From Pseudoxanthomonas indica (lineage in GTDB: Bacteria; Pseudomonadota; Gammaproteobacteria; Xanthomonadales; Xanthomonadaceae), in the NCBI RefSeq assembly GCF_900167565.1, contig NZ_FUZV01000002.1, positions 1,550,001 through 1,614,000 of the forward strand: a stretch of DNA of 64,000 nt. The letters run 5' to 3'. The notes under the pieces were generated by a model that saw only the letters and a list, made by a program, of their open reading frames with translations, searched no databases and was not told where the DNA came from. The translations under genes were made by a program, and so were the position numbers. Positions 10,712-23,185 of the stretch are shown in pieces. Position 1 is the stretch's first letter; every line of letters begins with the position of its first letter.

Positions 10712-10715
10712 TGTT

Positions 10716-12407
10716 TCAGCGGACGTTGGCGGGCCTGGGAGGCTCGCGCAGCTCCTTGCGGAGGATCTTTCCGACGTTGGTCTTGGGCAGTTCCGAGCGG
10801 AATTCGATGTAGCGGGGCTGCTTGTAGCCGGTCAGGTTGTCGCGGCAGAACGCCTTGATGCGTTCCTCGGTCAGCGACGGGTCCTTCTTGACCACGAAGA
10901 CCTTGACCGCCTCGCCGGAGCGCTCATCCGGCACGCCGATGGCAGCCACTTCCAGCACGCCTTCCAGGCCGGCGATCACGTCCTCGACCTCGTTCGGGTA
11001 CACGTTGAAGCCGGACACCAGGATCATGTCCTTCTTGCGATCGACGATGTAGAAAAAGCCGTTCTCGTCCATCTTGGCCATGTCGCCGGTGTGCAGCCAG
11101 CCGTCGCTGTCGATGACCTTGGCGGTTTCTTCCGGGCGCTGCCAGTAACCCTTCATCACCTGCGGCCCCTTGATGCACAGCTCGCCGACTTCGCCCAGCG
11201 CCACCGGATTGCCGTCGTCGTCCTTCAGGCAGGCATCGGTGGAAGGAATCGGCAGGCCGATGGCGCCGTTGTAGTCCTTCAGGTCCATCGGATTGATGCA
11301 GGCGGCGGGCGCGGTTTCAGTCAGGCCATAGGCCTCCACCAGGGTGACGCCGGTGACCTTTTTCCAGCGTTCGGCCACGGCGCGCTGGACGGCCATGCCG
11401 CCACCCAGGGTCAGGTGCAGGCGCGAGAAGTCCACGTTTTCGAAACCCGGCGTATTCAACAAGCCGTTGAACAGGGTGTTGACGCCGGTGATCGCGGTGA
11501 ACTTGACGTCGCGGATTTCCTTGACGAAGTTCGCCATGTCGCGCGGGTTGGTGATCAGGTGATTGGACGCGCCGAACTTCATGAAGACCAGGCAGTTCGC
11601 GGTCAACGCAAAGATGTGGTACAGCGGCAGCGCGGTGACGATCAACTCGCCTTCGGGTTTGACGTCGCGGCCAATCCACACCGACGCCTGCTGCATGTTG
11701 GCGACCATGTTGCGATGGGTCAGCATCGCGCCCTTCGACACACCGGTGGTACCGCCGGTGTACTGCAGGAAGGCGATGTCGTCCGGGGCGATATCCACTT
11801 CGGGCAATGCTTGCCGGCGGCCCAGGGTCAGGGTGTCCTTGAAGCGCACGGCACCCGGGATGTCGTACTCGGGCACCATCTTTTTCACGTACTTGAGCAC
11901 GAAGTTGACGATCGCGCCCTTCGGGAAACCGATCAGATCACCCAGCGCGGTGGTCACCACCTGCTTGAGCGTCGAACCGCCGCTGATGGCCTCCTGCACC
12001 GTCTTGCCGAAGTTGTCGACCACCAGCAGCACGCTGGCGCCGGAGTCCTGCAACTGGTGCTTGAGCTCGCGCGGCGTGTACAGCGGATTGACGTTGACGA
12101 CAGTCAGGCCGGCACGCAGCACGCCGAAGATGGCGATGGGGTACTGCAGGCAGTTCGGCATCATGATGGCGACGCGGTCGCCCTTCTTGAGCTTGAGTTC
12201 GTTGAGCAGATAGGAAGCGAACTGCTGGCTCAACGTATCGACGTCACCGTAGGTCAGGGACTTGCCGAAGTTCGAGAACGCAACCCGATCCCGGTAGAGA
12301 CTGATCGCTGATTCCAGTACCGACACGACCGAGCGGTACTCCTCCAAATCAATCTCGCGGGGAACCCCTTGCGGATAGCTCTTGAACCACGGACGCTCCT
12401 GGATCAT
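10716..12407 (-). CDS. rpfB: RpfB, fatty acyl-CoA ligase
   Basis: A 563-residue AMP-forming acyl-CoA synthetase of the FadD type. The ATP-binding signature is YTGGTTGVSKGA; YGLTET, the adenylate motif GWLHTGD and a C-terminal lysine region (NVGKILRKELRE) are also present. In Xanthomonas RpfB activates free fatty acids, including DSF, for degradation and so ends the quorum signal. I chose the ATG at 12407, which has GGGAG upstream and gives the Xanthomonas-like length, rather than the open frame back to 12497. It is divergent from a small lipoprotein gene and ends at a strong terminator before rpfF. Confidence 0.94.
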   Translation of the reverse strand: MIQERPWFKSYPQGVPREIDLEEYRSVVSVLESAISLYRDRVAFSNFGKSLTYGDVDTLSQQFASYLLNELKLKKGDRVAIMMPNCLQYPIAIFGVLRAGLTVVNVNPLYTPRELKHQLQDSGASVLLVVDNFGKTVQEAISGGSTLKQVVTTALGDLIGFPKGAIVNFVLKYVKKMVPEYDIPGAVRFKDTLTLGRRQALPEVDIAPDDIAFLQYTGGTTGVSKGAMLTHRNMVANMQQASVWIGRDVKPEGELIVTALPLYHIFALTANCLVFMKFGASNHLITNPRDMANFVKEIRDVKFTAITGVNTLFNGLLNTPGFENVDFSRLHLTLGGGMAVQRAVAERWKKVTGVTLVEAYGLTETAPAACINPMDLKDYNGAIGLPIPSTDACLKDDDGNPVALGEVGELCIKGPQVMKGYWQRPEETAKVIDSDGWLHTGDMAKMDENGFFYIVDRKKDMILVSGFNVYPNEVEDVIAGLEGVLEVAAIGVPDERSGEAVKVFVVKKDPSLTEERIKAFCRDNLTGYKQPRYIEFRSELPKTNVGKILRKELREPPRPANVR

Positions 12408-12537
12408 CGTTTGACTCCCTCCCCAAGGGTTTAACTGTTCGGGCTTATTTATGACAGCAACGCCAATGCGTTTACTGCTGGTGACAGCCCGGAGCATACC
12501 GTTCCGGATGGAAAAGGCGAAGGGCTACCAAAGCGTA

Positions 12538-12984
12538 ATGTCGCGACTCACAGTCATCCGGCGCTTTGCCATCGCGCCGGTCCTGCTGTTGGCGCTGGCG
12601 GCATGCAGCAGCGAACCACCCGAGCAGGCGCTGCGGACGCAACTCGCGCAGTTGCAGCAGGCAGTGGAGCAGGGCGAGGTGCAGGACGCCATGGCCCAGG
12701 TCAGCGAGGATTTCAGCGGGCCGCGCGGCATGGATCGTGCTGCGCTGCACAACCTGCTGCGCATGCAGGTGCTGGCCAATCGGCGCGTGGGCGTGACCAC
12801 GTCGCCGTATCAGATCCAGCTGCGGGAGGATTCTGCGACCGTGCGATTCGATGCCGTCCTGACGGGTAGCGCGCAGGGACGATGGCTGCCCGACCAGGCG
12901 CAATCCTATGCAGTGACACTTGGTTGGCGATTACGCGATGACCAGTGGAGCCTGTATCACGCCGACTGGCAGGCGAATCGCTGA
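12538..12984 (+). CDS. Small lipoprotein, NTF2/SnoaL-like
   Basis: A 148-residue predicted lipoprotein: RRFAIAPVLLLALAAC is a signal peptide with a lipobox, cysteine at position 23. The rest has the helix-plus-strand pattern of small NTF2/DUF4440-like proteins; the function is unknown. I chose ATG 12538 because the signal peptide then starts correctly; upstream ATGs at 12451 and 12508 would bury it. The gene is divergent from rpfB, sharing a 130-base promoter region, and converges on a secreted-protein gene 8 bases away. Confidence 0.75.
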   Translation: MSRLTVIRRFAIAPVLLLALAACSSEPPEQALRTQLAQLQQAVEQGEVQDAMAQVSEDFSGPRGMDRAALHNLLRMQVLANRRVGVTTSPYQIQLREDSATVRFDAVLTGSAQGRWLPDQAQSYAVTLGWRLRDDQWSLYHADWQANR

Positions 12985-12992
12985 TGCGGGGT

Positions 12993-13436
12993 TCACGAGC
13001 GACAACGCGAATACGGTGATGCGGATACCAGGGTCCTGAGGTGCGCAGACTGCTCCGGGCCAGCCGCCGCGCCTTCGTCATGCGGTTCGATGCTGACCTT
13101 GTCAGTGACTTCGTCGGCGTTGAACGCCATCAGCACCGGGTAATTGCCGTCGCGGCCGAACGGAAAGAACCATTGCGTCGGCCCCTCGTAGTCGTAACCA
13201 CCATAGCTGGCCGCGTACTCCAGGCTGCTGGCCTGTTCGAACTGGCCCGCGCTCACCTCGAAGCGGATGCCTGCCGCGTTCACTTCAAAGCGCGGCAGGC
13301 GATCGCAGTTCCCGCCAGGCGCATAACGCCCCTGCAGTGCGACGAAATCGCGCATGCCCTGGACTTCGACCGCCGAAGCGGGCGCAGCGATCAACAACGT
13401 GAGGGCCAGGGCCCCGGCAATCCGACGTGTCTGCAT
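12993..13436 (-). CDS. Secreted hypothetical protein
   Basis: A 147-residue protein with a clear signal peptide (MQTRRIAGALALTLLIAAPASA) ending at an ASA cleavage site. The mature part contains two cysteines, near its start and its end, which may pair in the periplasm, and a YGGYDYEGPTQWFFPFG segment. I do not recognise the family. The ATG at 13436 is chosen because it begins the signal peptide; the frame is open to 13499. The gene lies between the lipoprotein gene and the acnA terminator region. Confidence 0.65.
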   Translation of the reverse strand: MQTRRIAGALALTLLIAAPASAVEVQGMRDFVALQGRYAPGGNCDRLPRFEVNAAGIRFEVSAGQFEQASSLEYAASYGGYDYEGPTQWFFPFGRDGNYPVLMAFNADEVTDKVSIEPHDEGAAAGPEQSAHLRTLVSASPYSRCRS

Positions 13437-13538
13437 GGTCCGCTCCGATGGGACCACGGCATGGTCCCTATCTGCCCACCACGCGGAACAGCGAAGCAAC
13501 CGGCAACCACTGGGCGGAGCCGCCGATGCGACATTGCG

Positions 13539-13568
13539 GTAGGAGGGCCGGGTTTCCGCCCGGCCCGC
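13539..13568. repeat. GTAG-type palindrome at the acnA 3' end
   Basis: After GTAGGA comes a perfect 8-bp stem (GGGCCGGG / CCCGGCCC, 13545-13566) with a 6-base loop, starting 8 bases from the acnA stop. It has the head and form of the REP-like palindromes seen elsewhere in the window and may also end acnA transcripts. Confidence 0.6.
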
Positions 13569-13573
13569 GTTCG

Positions 13574-16333
<2,760 letters not shown>

Positions 16334-16502
16334 GGGGAGGCTCCTGTAGCTGGGGGAGGGCGCGCGACGAGGTGCGTCGGGCCGCACATCCGTGGCGTCT
16401 TGTTCGGTACTGCCGTTCATTATCCACGGATTGCGTGGAGGGCCCGATACGACCATCGAGTGAAGTTCTGCTCCTCTACCGGGAGCGGGGCTTGCCGGTG
16501 GA

Positions 16503-16537
16503 GTATGCATGAAAAAGTACGTATAATTGCCGCATAC
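16503..16537 (+). promoter_or_regulatory. vapBC promoter with flanking inverted repeat
   Basis: A consensus -10 (TATAAT, 16522-16527) is flanked by GTATGC (16503-16508) and its inverse GCATAC (16532-16537). Toxin-antitoxin operons usually have such repeats as the operator for the antitoxin or antitoxin-toxin complex. The ATG lies 27 bases after the -10, with GCGGGAG before it. Confidence 0.5.
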
Positions 16538-16554
16538 CCCAGCGGGAGCCCGCC

Positions 16555-16842
16555 ATGGAAGCCACCGTCGCCGAACGCGGCCAAATCACCCTGCCCAAGG
16601 CCGTGCGTGATGCATTGGGCCTGACCAAGGGCAGCGTGCTGAAAGTGGAGCTGGAAGGCAGCCGTATCGTCCTGCGCAAGAGCGTGGATGACGCGGTCTC
16701 GCGTGCCCGCGGCCGTTTCAAGCTGGATGGCTTCGACAGCACCGACGACGCCATGCGCGCCATCCGCGGCCGCGCCCCGGGCGAGCCGCTGGTCGCCGCA
16801 TCGGCCACCGCCGACGAGCCGTCCGGGACTGACGCGCAATGA
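16555..16842 (+). CDS. vapB: AbrB/MazE-type antitoxin
   Basis: A 95-residue protein whose first 45 residues are a SpoVT/AbrB swapped-hairpin DNA-binding domain ([20 protein letters not shown], then a [12 protein letters not shown] strand). The longer C-terminal tail would wrap the toxin. The next gene, a PIN protein, overlaps by 4 bases (ATGA), which is typical of VapBC coupling. The upstream inverted repeat suggests autoregulation. Confidence 0.85.
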   Translation: MEATVAERGQITLPKAVRDALGLTKGSVLKVELEGSRIVLRKSVDDAVSRARGRFKLDGFDSTDDAMRAIRGRAPGEPLVAASATADEPSGTDAQ

Positions 16843-17249
16843 TCGCCCTGGATTCCTCCGTGCTGATCGATTTGCTGGCCGACGGCCCGCAGGCCGACGC
16901 CGCCGAAGCCTGCCTGCGCCAATGCCTGAGTGCAGGTCCGGTGGTGATCTGCGACGTGGCCCTGGCCGAAGTGTGCAGCGCGCTGCGCGACGGCTCCGAA
17001 GCCTTGGCGGTGCTGGAAGAGATGAGCATCCGTTTCAGCCCGCTGGAAGCCAAGTCGGCCCTGCGCGCGGGCGAGATGCAGCGCCGCCACCGCCAGCGCG
17101 ACAGCCTGCAGGCGCGCGCCGTGCCCGATTTCCTGATTGGCGCCCATGCGCTGCTGCAGTGCAATGGCTTGATCACCCGCGATGACCGTTTCTACCGCGA
17201 CTACTTCAAGGGCTTGAAGTTGATCGTGCCTGTTGCCGAACAAGCCTGA
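16839..17249 (+). CDS. vapC: VapC-type PIN-domain toxin
   Basis: A 136-residue PIN-domain ribonuclease. The acidic residues that bind the catalytic metal are in place: D5 ([12 protein letters not shown]), E44 (DVALAEV), D97 (VPDFLIGAHA) and D115/D116 (TRDDRFY). VapC toxins cut initiator tRNA or rRNA; the target here is unknown. It is translationally coupled to the AbrB-type antitoxin and sits between two aconitase genes, 54 bases before acnB. Confidence 0.88.
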   Translation: MIALDSSVLIDLLADGPQADAAEACLRQCLSAGPVVICDVALAEVCSALRDGSEALAVLEEMSIRFSPLEAKSALRAGEMQRRHRQRDSLQARAVPDFLIGAHALLQCNGLITRDDRFYRDYFKGLKLIVPVAEQA

Positions 17250-17303
17250 GACACCCCGTAACGCCACCTGTTTCCCGTCTTTCACCGAACACCGGAGCCA
17301 CCC

Positions 17304-19895
17304 ATGTTGGAAGCCTACCGCCACCATCTTGCCGAGCGCGCCGCGCTGGGAATCCCGCCGCTGCCGTTGACCGCCCAGCAGACCGCCGACGTCATCGAGC
17401 TGCTGAAAGCGCCGTCGGCCGGTGAAGCCGAATTCCTGGTGGATCTGATCACCAACCGCGTGCCGGCCGGCGTCGATGACGCCGCCAAGGTCAAGGCCTC
17501 GTACCTGGCCGCCGTGGCCTTCGGCAGCGAAGCCTGCGCACTGATCAGCCGCGAGCGCGCCACCGAACTGCTCGGCACCATGCTGGGCGGCTACAACATC
17601 CATCCGCTGGTGGAACTGCTGGATGATGCCCAGGTAGGCGCGATCGCCGCCAACGCGCTCAAGCACACCCTGCTGATGTTCGACGCCTTCCACGACGTGC
17701 AGGACAAGGCGCAGAAGGGCAATGCCAACGCACAGTCCGTGCTGCAGAGCTGGGCCGATGCCGAATGGTTCACCAGCAAGCCGGAAGTGCCGCAGAGCCT
17801 GACCATCACCGTGTTCAAGGTGCCGGGCGAAACCAACACCGACGATCTCTCGCCGGCGCCGGACGCGACCACACGCCCGGATATCCCGATGCACGCCCTG
17901 GCGATGCTGAAGAACACCCGCGAAGGCGCCGCCTTCACTCCGGAACAGGACGGCAAGCGCGGCCCGATCGCCTTCATCCAGTCGCTGGCCAACCAGGGTC
18001 ACCCGGTCGCTTATGTGGGCGACGTGGTCGGCACCGGTTCCAGCCGCAAGTCGGCGACCAACTCGGTGCTGTGGTGGACCGGTGAGGACATTCCGTTCAT
18101 CCCGAACAAGAAGTTCGGCGGCGTCTGCCTGGGCAGCAAGATCGCGCCGATTTTCTACAACACCATGGAAGACGCCGGCGCGCTGCCGATCGAGCTCGAT
18201 GTGTCCAAGATGGAAATGGGCGATGTGATCGAGCTGCGTCCGTATGACGGCAAAGCGCTGAAGAACGGCGAGGTGATTGCCGAATTCCAGGTCAAGAGCG
18301 ACGTGCTGTTCGACGAAGTGCGCGCCGGTGGCCGCATTCCGTTGATCATCGGTCGCGGCCTGACCGCCAAGGCGCGCGAAGCGCTGGGCCTGGCGCCGTC
18401 CACGCTGTTCCGACTGCCGCAGAACCCGGTCGACACCGGCAAGGGCTTCACCCTGGCGCAGAAGATGGTCGGCCGCGCCTGCGGTCTGCCGGAAGGCAAG
18501 GGCATGCGCCCGGGCACCTACTGCGAGCCGAAGATGACCTCGGTGGGTTCGCAGGACACCACCGGCCCGATGACCCGCGACGAGCTCAAGGATCTGGCGT
18601 GCCTGGGTTTCAGTGCCGACCTGGTGATGCAGTCGTTCTGCCACACCGCCGCGTACCCCAAGCCGGTCGACGTGAAGACCCACCACGAGCTGCCGGCGTT
18701 CATCAGCAACCGGGGCGGCATTGCGCTGCGTCCGGGCGACGGCGTGATCCACAGCTGGCTCAACCGCATGCTGATGCCCGACACCGTCGGCACCGGCGGC
18801 GACTCGCATACGCGCTTCCCGGTGGGCATTTCGTTCCCGGCCGGTTCGGGCCTGGTGGCCTTCGCCGCGGCCACCGGCGTGATGCCGCTGGACATGCCGG
18901 AATCGGTGCTGGTGCGCTTCAAGGGCGAGCTGCAGCCGGGCGTGACCCTGCGTGATCTGGTCAACGCCATTCCGTTGTACGCGATCAAGCAGGATCTGCT
19001 GACCGTGGCCAAGCAGGGCAAGAAGAACATCTTCTCCGGCCGCATCCTGGAAATCGAAGGTCTGCCGGATCTGAAGGTGGAGCAGGCGTTCGAGCTGTCC
19101 GATGCCTCGGCCGAGCGTTCGGCCGCCGGTTGCACCGTGCACCTCAACAAGGAACCGATCATCGAGTACATCAACAGCAACATCACGCTGTTGAAGTGGA
19201 TGATTGCCGAGGGTTACCAGGATCCGCGCAGCCTGCAGCGCCGCATCAAGGCGATGGAAGGCTGGCTGGCCGACCCGCAGCTGCTCAAGGCCGATGCCGA
19301 TGCCGAATACGCCGCCGTGATCGAAATCGATCTGGCCGACGTGCACGAGCCGATCGTCGCCTGCCCGAACGATCCGGACGACGTGAAGACCCTGTCGGAA
19401 GTCTCCGGCGCGGTGATCGACGAAGTCTTCATCGGTTCGTGCATGACCAACATCGGCCACTTCCGCGCGGCGTCCAAGCTGCTGGAAGGCAAGCGCGACA
19501 TCCCGACCAAGCTGTGGGTGGCCCCGCCGACCAAGATGGATGCCGCCGAACTGACCAAGGAAGGCCACTACGGCACCTTCGGCACCGCCGGTGCGCGCAT
19601 GGAAATGCCGGGCTGCTCGCTGTGCATGGGCAACCAGGCGCAGGTGAAGGAGGGCGCCACCGTGTTCTCCACCAGCACCCGCAACTTCCCCAACCGCCTG
19701 GGCCGCAACTCCAACGTGTACCTGGGTTCGGCCGAACTGGCCGCCATCTGCTCGCGCCTGGGCCGCATCCCGACCAAGGCCGAGTACATGGCCGACATCG
19801 GCGTGCTCAACGCCAGCAGCAACGAGATCTACCGCTACATGAACTTTGATCAGATTGCCGATTACAAGGATGTGGCGGATACCGTGGCTGCGTAA
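17304..19895 (+). CDS. acnB: Aconitate hydratase B
   Basis: An 863-residue AcnB-type aconitase: HEAT-like N-terminal domain (about 1-160), swivel domain, then the catalytic core. Iron-sulfur cysteines are in GSCMTNIG and CSLCMGNQ. AcnB is the main TCA-cycle aconitase in many Gammaproteobacteria and is not homologous in domain order to AcnA. An intrinsic terminator follows the stop by 26 bases. The start ATG follows GGAGCCACCC. Confidence 0.96.
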   Translation: MLEAYRHHLAERAALGIPPLPLTAQQTADVIELLKAPSAGEAEFLVDLITNRVPAGVDDAAKVKASYLAAVAFGSEACALISRERATELLGTMLGGYNIHPLVELLDDAQVGAIAANALKHTLLMFDAFHDVQDKAQKGNANAQSVLQSWADAEWFTSKPEVPQSLTITVFKVPGETNTDDLSPAPDATTRPDIPMHALAMLKNTREGAAFTPEQDGKRGPIAFIQSLANQGHPVAYVGDVVGTGSSRKSATNSVLWWTGEDIPFIPNKKFGGVCLGSKIAPIFYNTMEDAGALPIELDVSKMEMGDVIELRPYDGKALKNGEVIAEFQVKSDVLFDEVRAGGRIPLIIGRGLTAKAREALGLAPSTLFRLPQNPVDTGKGFTLAQKMVGRACGLPEGKGMRPGTYCEPKMTSVGSQDTTGPMTRDELKDLACLGFSADLVMQSFCHTAAYPKPVDVKTHHELPAFISNRGGIALRPGDGVIHSWLNRMLMPDTVGTGGDSHTRFPVGISFPAGSGLVAFAAATGVMPLDMPESVLVRFKGELQPGVTLRDLVNAIPLYAIKQDLLTVAKQGKKNIFSGRILEIEGLPDLKVEQAFELSDASAERSAAGCTVHLNKEPIIEYINSNITLLKWMIAEGYQDPRSLQRRIKAMEGWLADPQLLKADADAEYAAVIEIDLADVHEPIVACPNDPDDVKTLSEVSGAVIDEVFIGSCMTNIGHFRAASKLLEGKRDIPTKLWVAPPTKMDAAELTKEGHYGTFGTAGARMEMPGCSLCMGNQAQVKEGATVFSTSTRNFPNRLGRNSNVYLGSAELAAICSRLGRIPTKAEYMADIGVLNASSNEIYRYMNFDQIADYKDVADTVAA

Positions 19896-19920
19896 TCAGT
19901 CAGGTCTCGCGCGAAATAGA

Positions 19921-19946
19921 GAACCCGGCCCGGTGCCGGGTTTTCT
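19921..19946 (+). terminator. Intrinsic terminator of acnB
   Basis: AACCCGGC and GCCGGGTT pair and are followed by TTCTTTT. This is a standard rho-independent terminator between acnB and the leftward membrane-protein gene. Confidence 0.85.
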
Positions 19947-19972
19947 TTTGTGGCAGGCGGCAGTCGGGCTTC

Positions 19973-22900
19973 TCAGAACTTGAAAAGACCCAGCATCCCT
20001 TGCAGCGAGTTGCCCAGGTCAGGTGACAGCGTGGCCGCCAAAACGGTTACCGCCAGCACCAACTTGCCGCCCATGGCCTGCAATAGATCGGTAAAGGACA
20101 CGCGCGCACCGTCTTGGGTGAACATCTGGCCAATCAACGTGGCTTGTTCCGCGCGATAGGTGATGTAGGCACTGGCCGCCAGGGCGAGCAACATCATGCC
20201 CAGCGCGATCATGCTGTGCTCCCACTCGAACGCGAAAGGGTGCACATGGATCATCGCAAGCACGGTCACCGGGCCGATGAAGGCCGCCCACAAGCAGCTT
20301 CGCACGGTCACCAGGGCGAACTTCAGTTCGGCCACGGTGCGGTCCTGCCAGACCCTGATGTCGTCGGGGTCGTGCTGTTCGCTCCAGTTGTTGAGCCGGC
20401 GCGGCGGCGGCGCCAGCGGCCAGTCCTCGCCGCCTTTGTCCAGCGAATGCCAGTCGCCATCGCCGAAAACCACCGTCAGCGGTGAACTGGGGGCAATGCC
20501 CAGATGGCGAGGACTGGGCCAGCCGGCGGGAATCAGCCGCTTGGGCAATTCATCCATGACCTGCTGGCGGATGTCGCGCGTGAGGCAACAGAGGCGGTGG
20601 GCCTGCAGGAACGCCTGCAACAGGAAATACACGCACGCCAGCAGGATCAAGAACGACATCAATACCGTAGGGGTGGTGTCATCCACCGTGACCGGCCGGC
20701 GCACGCACCAGGCCAGCAAGGGCGGCACCGACAGCAACAGGGCAATGATCAGTGCGGAGCCGTGAAAATCGCGGGCGGCGTGCGGATTGCGGCCGGGATG
20801 GACGACGCCGCCACGCCAGTGCCCATGGCAACGCTGATTCCATGCATGCAAGCGTGCAAGCACCAGCAACACCAGCCACAGGTACAGACCCATCAGGATG
20901 GCGGCCATGCCGGCATCGCGCCCATGCACGAGCCGCATGTAATTGCCCAGCGCAGGATTGCTTGCACGAGATATCGCGTCGGTACCGGCGCTGTGGGCGA
21001 CCCACAACATTTGCAGCCAGTCGACCAGCAAGGTGACGAACAGCAGCAGGCTGAGCAAGCACAGCAACGTCACCATGATGTCCGGAGTGCGGTCACTACG
21101 CATTGGCGGTTCTTGCAGGCGGCGGCTCATGGGCAAACGATCGCGTGTCCACTTCGGCAGTGCACGCATCCACCATTCGACTTCCCGTACAGCATGGCGG
21201 AATGCAGGCAGGATGGTGCGGCCTGGTCGCGACGAACCCCACAGCCACAGGCTGGCCGCCAGCAACAGCGAGCTGGCGCCCCACATGATCGGCAGCAGGA
21301 AATTGGCCGACAGGGTGCGCCAGTCCGAGGCGATCAAGGTGCCCATGCTGCCGGTGGAATCGCCATCACTGCCTGAGAATTCGATCTGCTGGGTACCAGC
21401 CAGCGTGACCACGGTCATGCGCCGCGAACCGCGTGCCTTGTCCTCCGGCGGTGGTGTCAGGCTCGGATTCAACAGTACCTGGCTGGCGCGGAACAAGCCG
21501 GCGGCGTAGTCGGTGGCAAAGTTGAGCCGCCGCCTTTCCCGGTCAGGATGCTCGGCGCGGTCACGCGAAGCGGCCGCCCGCCACTCCTCGCGAGTGCGGC
21601 GTGAGCGCTCGCGCTCATTGCTCCCGGAGGCTTTCCATCCGCACTCATGCCAGATGGCATCGCGGTCCTCGCGCGTGTAACAAAGTTGCATGCGCGTGTG
21701 CGGCAGCATCAGCGTGCCACGATTGCTGCTGCGGTAGTCAGGGTGCGCCAGCAAATGATCGCCTTCCAGTGTCACCGGCAGTGCGGACGGCGTCGCCTGG
21801 CGGACCACATCCAGCATGTAGAGCCGATCACGGATATCCGTGGCCACGACCAACACGGCCCGCGGCTTTATTTGTACGGACAATTTGTCCATCAGCTGTT
21901 GCAGGCTCAGCTCGTCGGAACGCGAGGTCAGGGAGGGTTGGTACACCGGCGGCAGGTCAAGGCTGATGCCGGCGTCCTGCATGTCGAGCTCCAGATTCTG
22001 GTTGGGCACCAGCGACAGCGACACATCGCCCTTGTTGCGAGCCTGCATCTGAGCGTGTTCCGCGCGGATGGCGGCAATGTTCTGCGGAAACTGCATCAGT
22101 TGCGGCGCCTGCTTGCCTTGGCAGGGTGTATCACGCGCCGCTTCTTTCAGCAGTTCCACACGCTGCGCACCTTCGCCGAAGGAGGATTGCTCAGCCAGGA
22201 TCACCACGCTTCCCGGGCAAACGCCGTGGTGCTGCCAGAGATAGGCGAACAGCGTTTCCAGCTGCTGATGCTGCTGCCAATGCACGTAACTGCGGTATCG
22301 CAGGTGTCCCTGCGCTACGGCGTTCTGCAGCAGGAGAGCGTTGCTGTCCACGGTAGCCGATGGGCTCATCAGGTCCAGATGCACGCTGGACTGTCGTGCC
22401 ACTTCCGCCAGCGACGTCATGGAGCCGGAAAAGGTCGGGCCCAGTACCTGCACCCAAGCTGTGTCGTACTCACCAGCGCGGGCGGACGGTGCGTGCTTCG
22501 GACTTTCGTCGCAGCGTACCAGCTCGCCGGGCAGGGCGCTGCGATGGCCGGCATTCAAGCTGCGCGCGCGGAGCACGGCCTTGCACATGGCGATGCGCTG
22601 CACACCGAATACCGGCGACTCACCGACCAGGTACAGAACAAAGTAGACCACTGCGGGTTGGATGTCCGCCCGCTCGCGCCATAGATCCCGGCGGAACAGC
22701 AGTACGCCGGGCAGACGTTGGTGAGGGCGGGCATCCGCCGGATCCTTGCCAGCCGCGCGCCACGGCAGCGCATGGCCTTGCAGCACGTAGCCATTCAACT
22801 GGAAATTGCGGACCAGCGTGGCGACCTGGATATCGAACGAGCGGCCCAAGCGCGTATCCACCGGATCGGCCACCAATGCCACTGCCGCGCGCCAGCCTGT

Positions 22901-23110
22901 ACTGTCGTTCTGATCCATGCTGGCTAAAGGATCCAGGGGCTGTAGCAGGTCGTTGGTGTAGTAGGTCGGCGCCACCTCGGCAGTTGTCGCATTTGCTGGC
23001 TGCCCTTGAATCGCCAGCCACAGCAGAAGCGCGTACAAGACACATCGGCTCAAGTCGACGACTCGGTATGGCCGATGCGCTCGCAACACCACAGCGAATG
23101 TGCGATCCAT
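19973..23110 (-). CDS. Large membrane protein with receptor-like periplasmic region
   Basis: I do not recognise a named family. The 1045-residue protein begins with a signal-anchor (residues 20-40). A soluble, probably periplasmic region of about 530 residues follows, containing ALVADPVDTRLGRSFD and GSVVILAEQSSFGEG, which has the strand-helix rhythm of a type-I periplasmic-binding fold. The C-terminal 450 residues hold seven or eight hydrophobic helices with an inserted soluble loop. I chose the ATG at 23110, which has AGGAG nine bases upstream; a GTG at 23119 would overlap that site. It lies 75 bases behind the muramidase/peptidase gene on the same strand and is almost certainly its partner, perhaps a sensor or anchor. 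Confidence 0.6.
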   Translation of the reverse strand: MDRTFAVVLRAHRPYRVVDLSRCVLYALLLWLAIQGQPANATTAEVAPTYYTNDLLQPLDPLASMDQNDSTGWRAAVALVADPVDTRLGRSFDIQVATLVRNFQLNGYVLQGHALPWRAAGKDPADARPHQRLPGVLLFRRDLWRERADIQPAVVYFVLYLVGESPVFGVQRIAMCKAVLRARSLNAGHRSALPGELVRCDESPKHAPSARAGEYDTAWVQVLGPTFSGSMTSLAEVARQSSVHLDLMSPSATVDSNALLLQNAVAQGHLRYRSYVHWQQHQQLETLFAYLWQHHGVCPGSVVILAEQSSFGEGAQRVELLKEAARDTPCQGKQAPQLMQFPQNIAAIRAEHAQMQARNKGDVSLSLVPNQNLELDMQDAGISLDLPPVYQPSLTSRSDELSLQQLMDKLSVQIKPRAVLVVATDIRDRLYMLDVVRQATPSALPVTLEGDHLLAHPDYRSSNRGTLMLPHTRMQLCYTREDRDAIWHECGWKASGSNERERSRRTREEWRAAASRDRAEHPDRERRRLNFATDYAAGLFRASQVLLNPSLTPPPEDKARGSRRMTVVTLAGTQQIEFSGSDGDSTGSMGTLIASDWRTLSANFLLPIMWGASSLLLAASLWLWGSSRPGRTILPAFRHAVREVEWWMRALPKWTRDRLPMSRRLQEPPMRSDRTPDIMVTLLCLLSLLLFVTLLVDWLQMLWVAHSAGTDAISRASNPALGNYMRLVHGRDAGMAAILMGLYLWLVLLVLARLHAWNQRCHGHWRGGVVHPGRNPHAARDFHGSALIIALLLSVPPLLAWCVRRPVTVDDTTPTVLMSFLILLACVYFLLQAFLQAHRLCCLTRDIRQQVMDELPKRLIPAGWPSPRHLGIAPSSPLTVVFGDGDWHSLDKGGEDWPLAPPPRRLNNWSEQHDPDDIRVWQDRTVAELKFALVTVRSCLWAAFIGPVTVLAMIHVHPFAFEWEHSMIALGMMLLALAASAYITYRAEQATLIGQMFTQDGARVSFTDLLQAMGGKLVLAVTVLAATLSPDLGNSLQGMLGLFKF

Positions 23111-23185
23111 GGCGGGCACCTCCTGCGCCAGTTCCGGGAATGTCTCGAGCGGCCAACGCGCGTCCCTCCTGCCGCGCGGCGCGGC

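Noticed and set aside
16476..19568. Very long minus-strand frame over vapBC and acnB
   Set aside because: It runs antisense to three real genes and has the composition of a codon-position artefact.
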